Source: Candidatus Latescibacterota bacterium
GTDB lineage: Bacteria; Latescibacterota; Latescibacteria; Latescibacterales; Latescibacteraceae
Direction: 5' to 3'
DNA: 6,177 nucleotides
Assembly (NCBI GenBank): GCA_018656855.1
Contig: JABHYP010000032.1
Span: forward strand, 1 to 6,177
Every line of letters starts with the position of its first letter. The stretch's first letter is position 1. A program made the position numbers and the translations under genes. The notes beneath the pieces were generated by a model. That model made no database searches. It saw only the letters and a list, made by a program, of their open reading frames with translations, and was not told the DNA's origin. Positions 6,058 to 6,177 of this stretch are shown piece by piece.

Positions 6058-6177
6058 ATGAGTATACAATCATTATTTAAAATTGTAAAAAAGCACATTA
6101 CTCAAAAACCATCCAATGGAGATATATATACAAAATATAGTTCTCTTACACGGGAACAGAATATATCAAAAAAATGG
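6058..6177 (+). CDS. N-terminal fragment of an unrecognised gene (runs off the window)
   Basis: An open frame starts at ATG 6058 and continues for 40 codons to the last base, beginning MSIQSLFKIVKKHITQ. It is lysine-rich and polar, with no signal peptide or membrane segment. A weak AAAGA (6049-6053) sits four bases ahead of the start. The gap from the fusion methyltransferase is 43 bases, so it likely continues the same operon. The visible part carries no motif I can place; a further glycan-modifying enzyme is a guess only from the context. Confidence 0.55.
   Translation, partial: MSIQSLFKIVKKHITQKPSNGDIYTKYSSLTREQNISKKW

Noticed and set aside
5878..6069. 63-codon ORF on the minus strand
   Set aside because: Overlaps the conserved end of the fusion methyltransferase and the start of the next gene; composition is only AT-rich hydrophobic.

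Overview
The window is about 6.2 kb of AT-rich bacterial DNA in which every supported gene lies on the + strand. It reads as part of a surface-polysaccharide (capsule, O-antigen or exopolysaccharide) biosynthesis and decoration locus. I see no tRNA or rRNA, insertion sequence, CRISPR array or plasmid element. The sequence does not fix the organism. Strong Shine-Dalgarno sequences are scarce: several starts sit behind AT-only leaders such as TTTAAAATG. Together with the gene content this suits an AT-rich, probably Gram-negative bacterium, but I cannot name a phylum with confidence.

Layout, left to right. (1) 3-275: the C-terminal end of a FemAB-like (GNAT-fold) acyl/aminoacyltransferase. (2) 276-359: an AT-rich gap with a possible promoter and a GTGTA/TACAC inverted repeat. 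(3) 360-983: a small SAM-dependent methyltransferase. (4) 1053-2078: a five-bladed beta-propeller protein related in repeat style to the GH43/GH32-type glycosidase fold, with a blade split between the two termini. (5) 2079-2266: a 188-base gap that starts with a good -35/-10 pair. (6) 2267-3193: a PAPS-dependent sulfotransferase. (7) 3287-4438: a family 4 (GT-B) glycosyltransferase. (8) 4443-6014: a two-domain protein with an unrecognised N-terminal domain joined to a SAM methyltransferase; it starts at a TTG four bases after the glycosyltransferase stop. (9) 6058-6177: the first 40 codons of another gene that runs off the window.

How they may work together (inference): the glycosyltransferase adds a sugar to a growing glycan; the sulfotransferase and the two methyltransferases decorate sugars with sulfate and methyl groups; the FemAB-like enzyme adds an acyl or aminoacyl group; the beta-propeller protein may bind or trim the glycan, or may be a diverged enzyme. 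The glycosyltransferase and fusion methyltransferase are almost certainly translated from one message. The genes before them have 69-188-base gaps and may have internal promoters. The points most worth a second look are the sulfotransferase in a glycan locus, the unnamed N-terminal domain of the fusion methyltransferase, and the propeller with its five-copy S-x-D-G-x-x-W motif.
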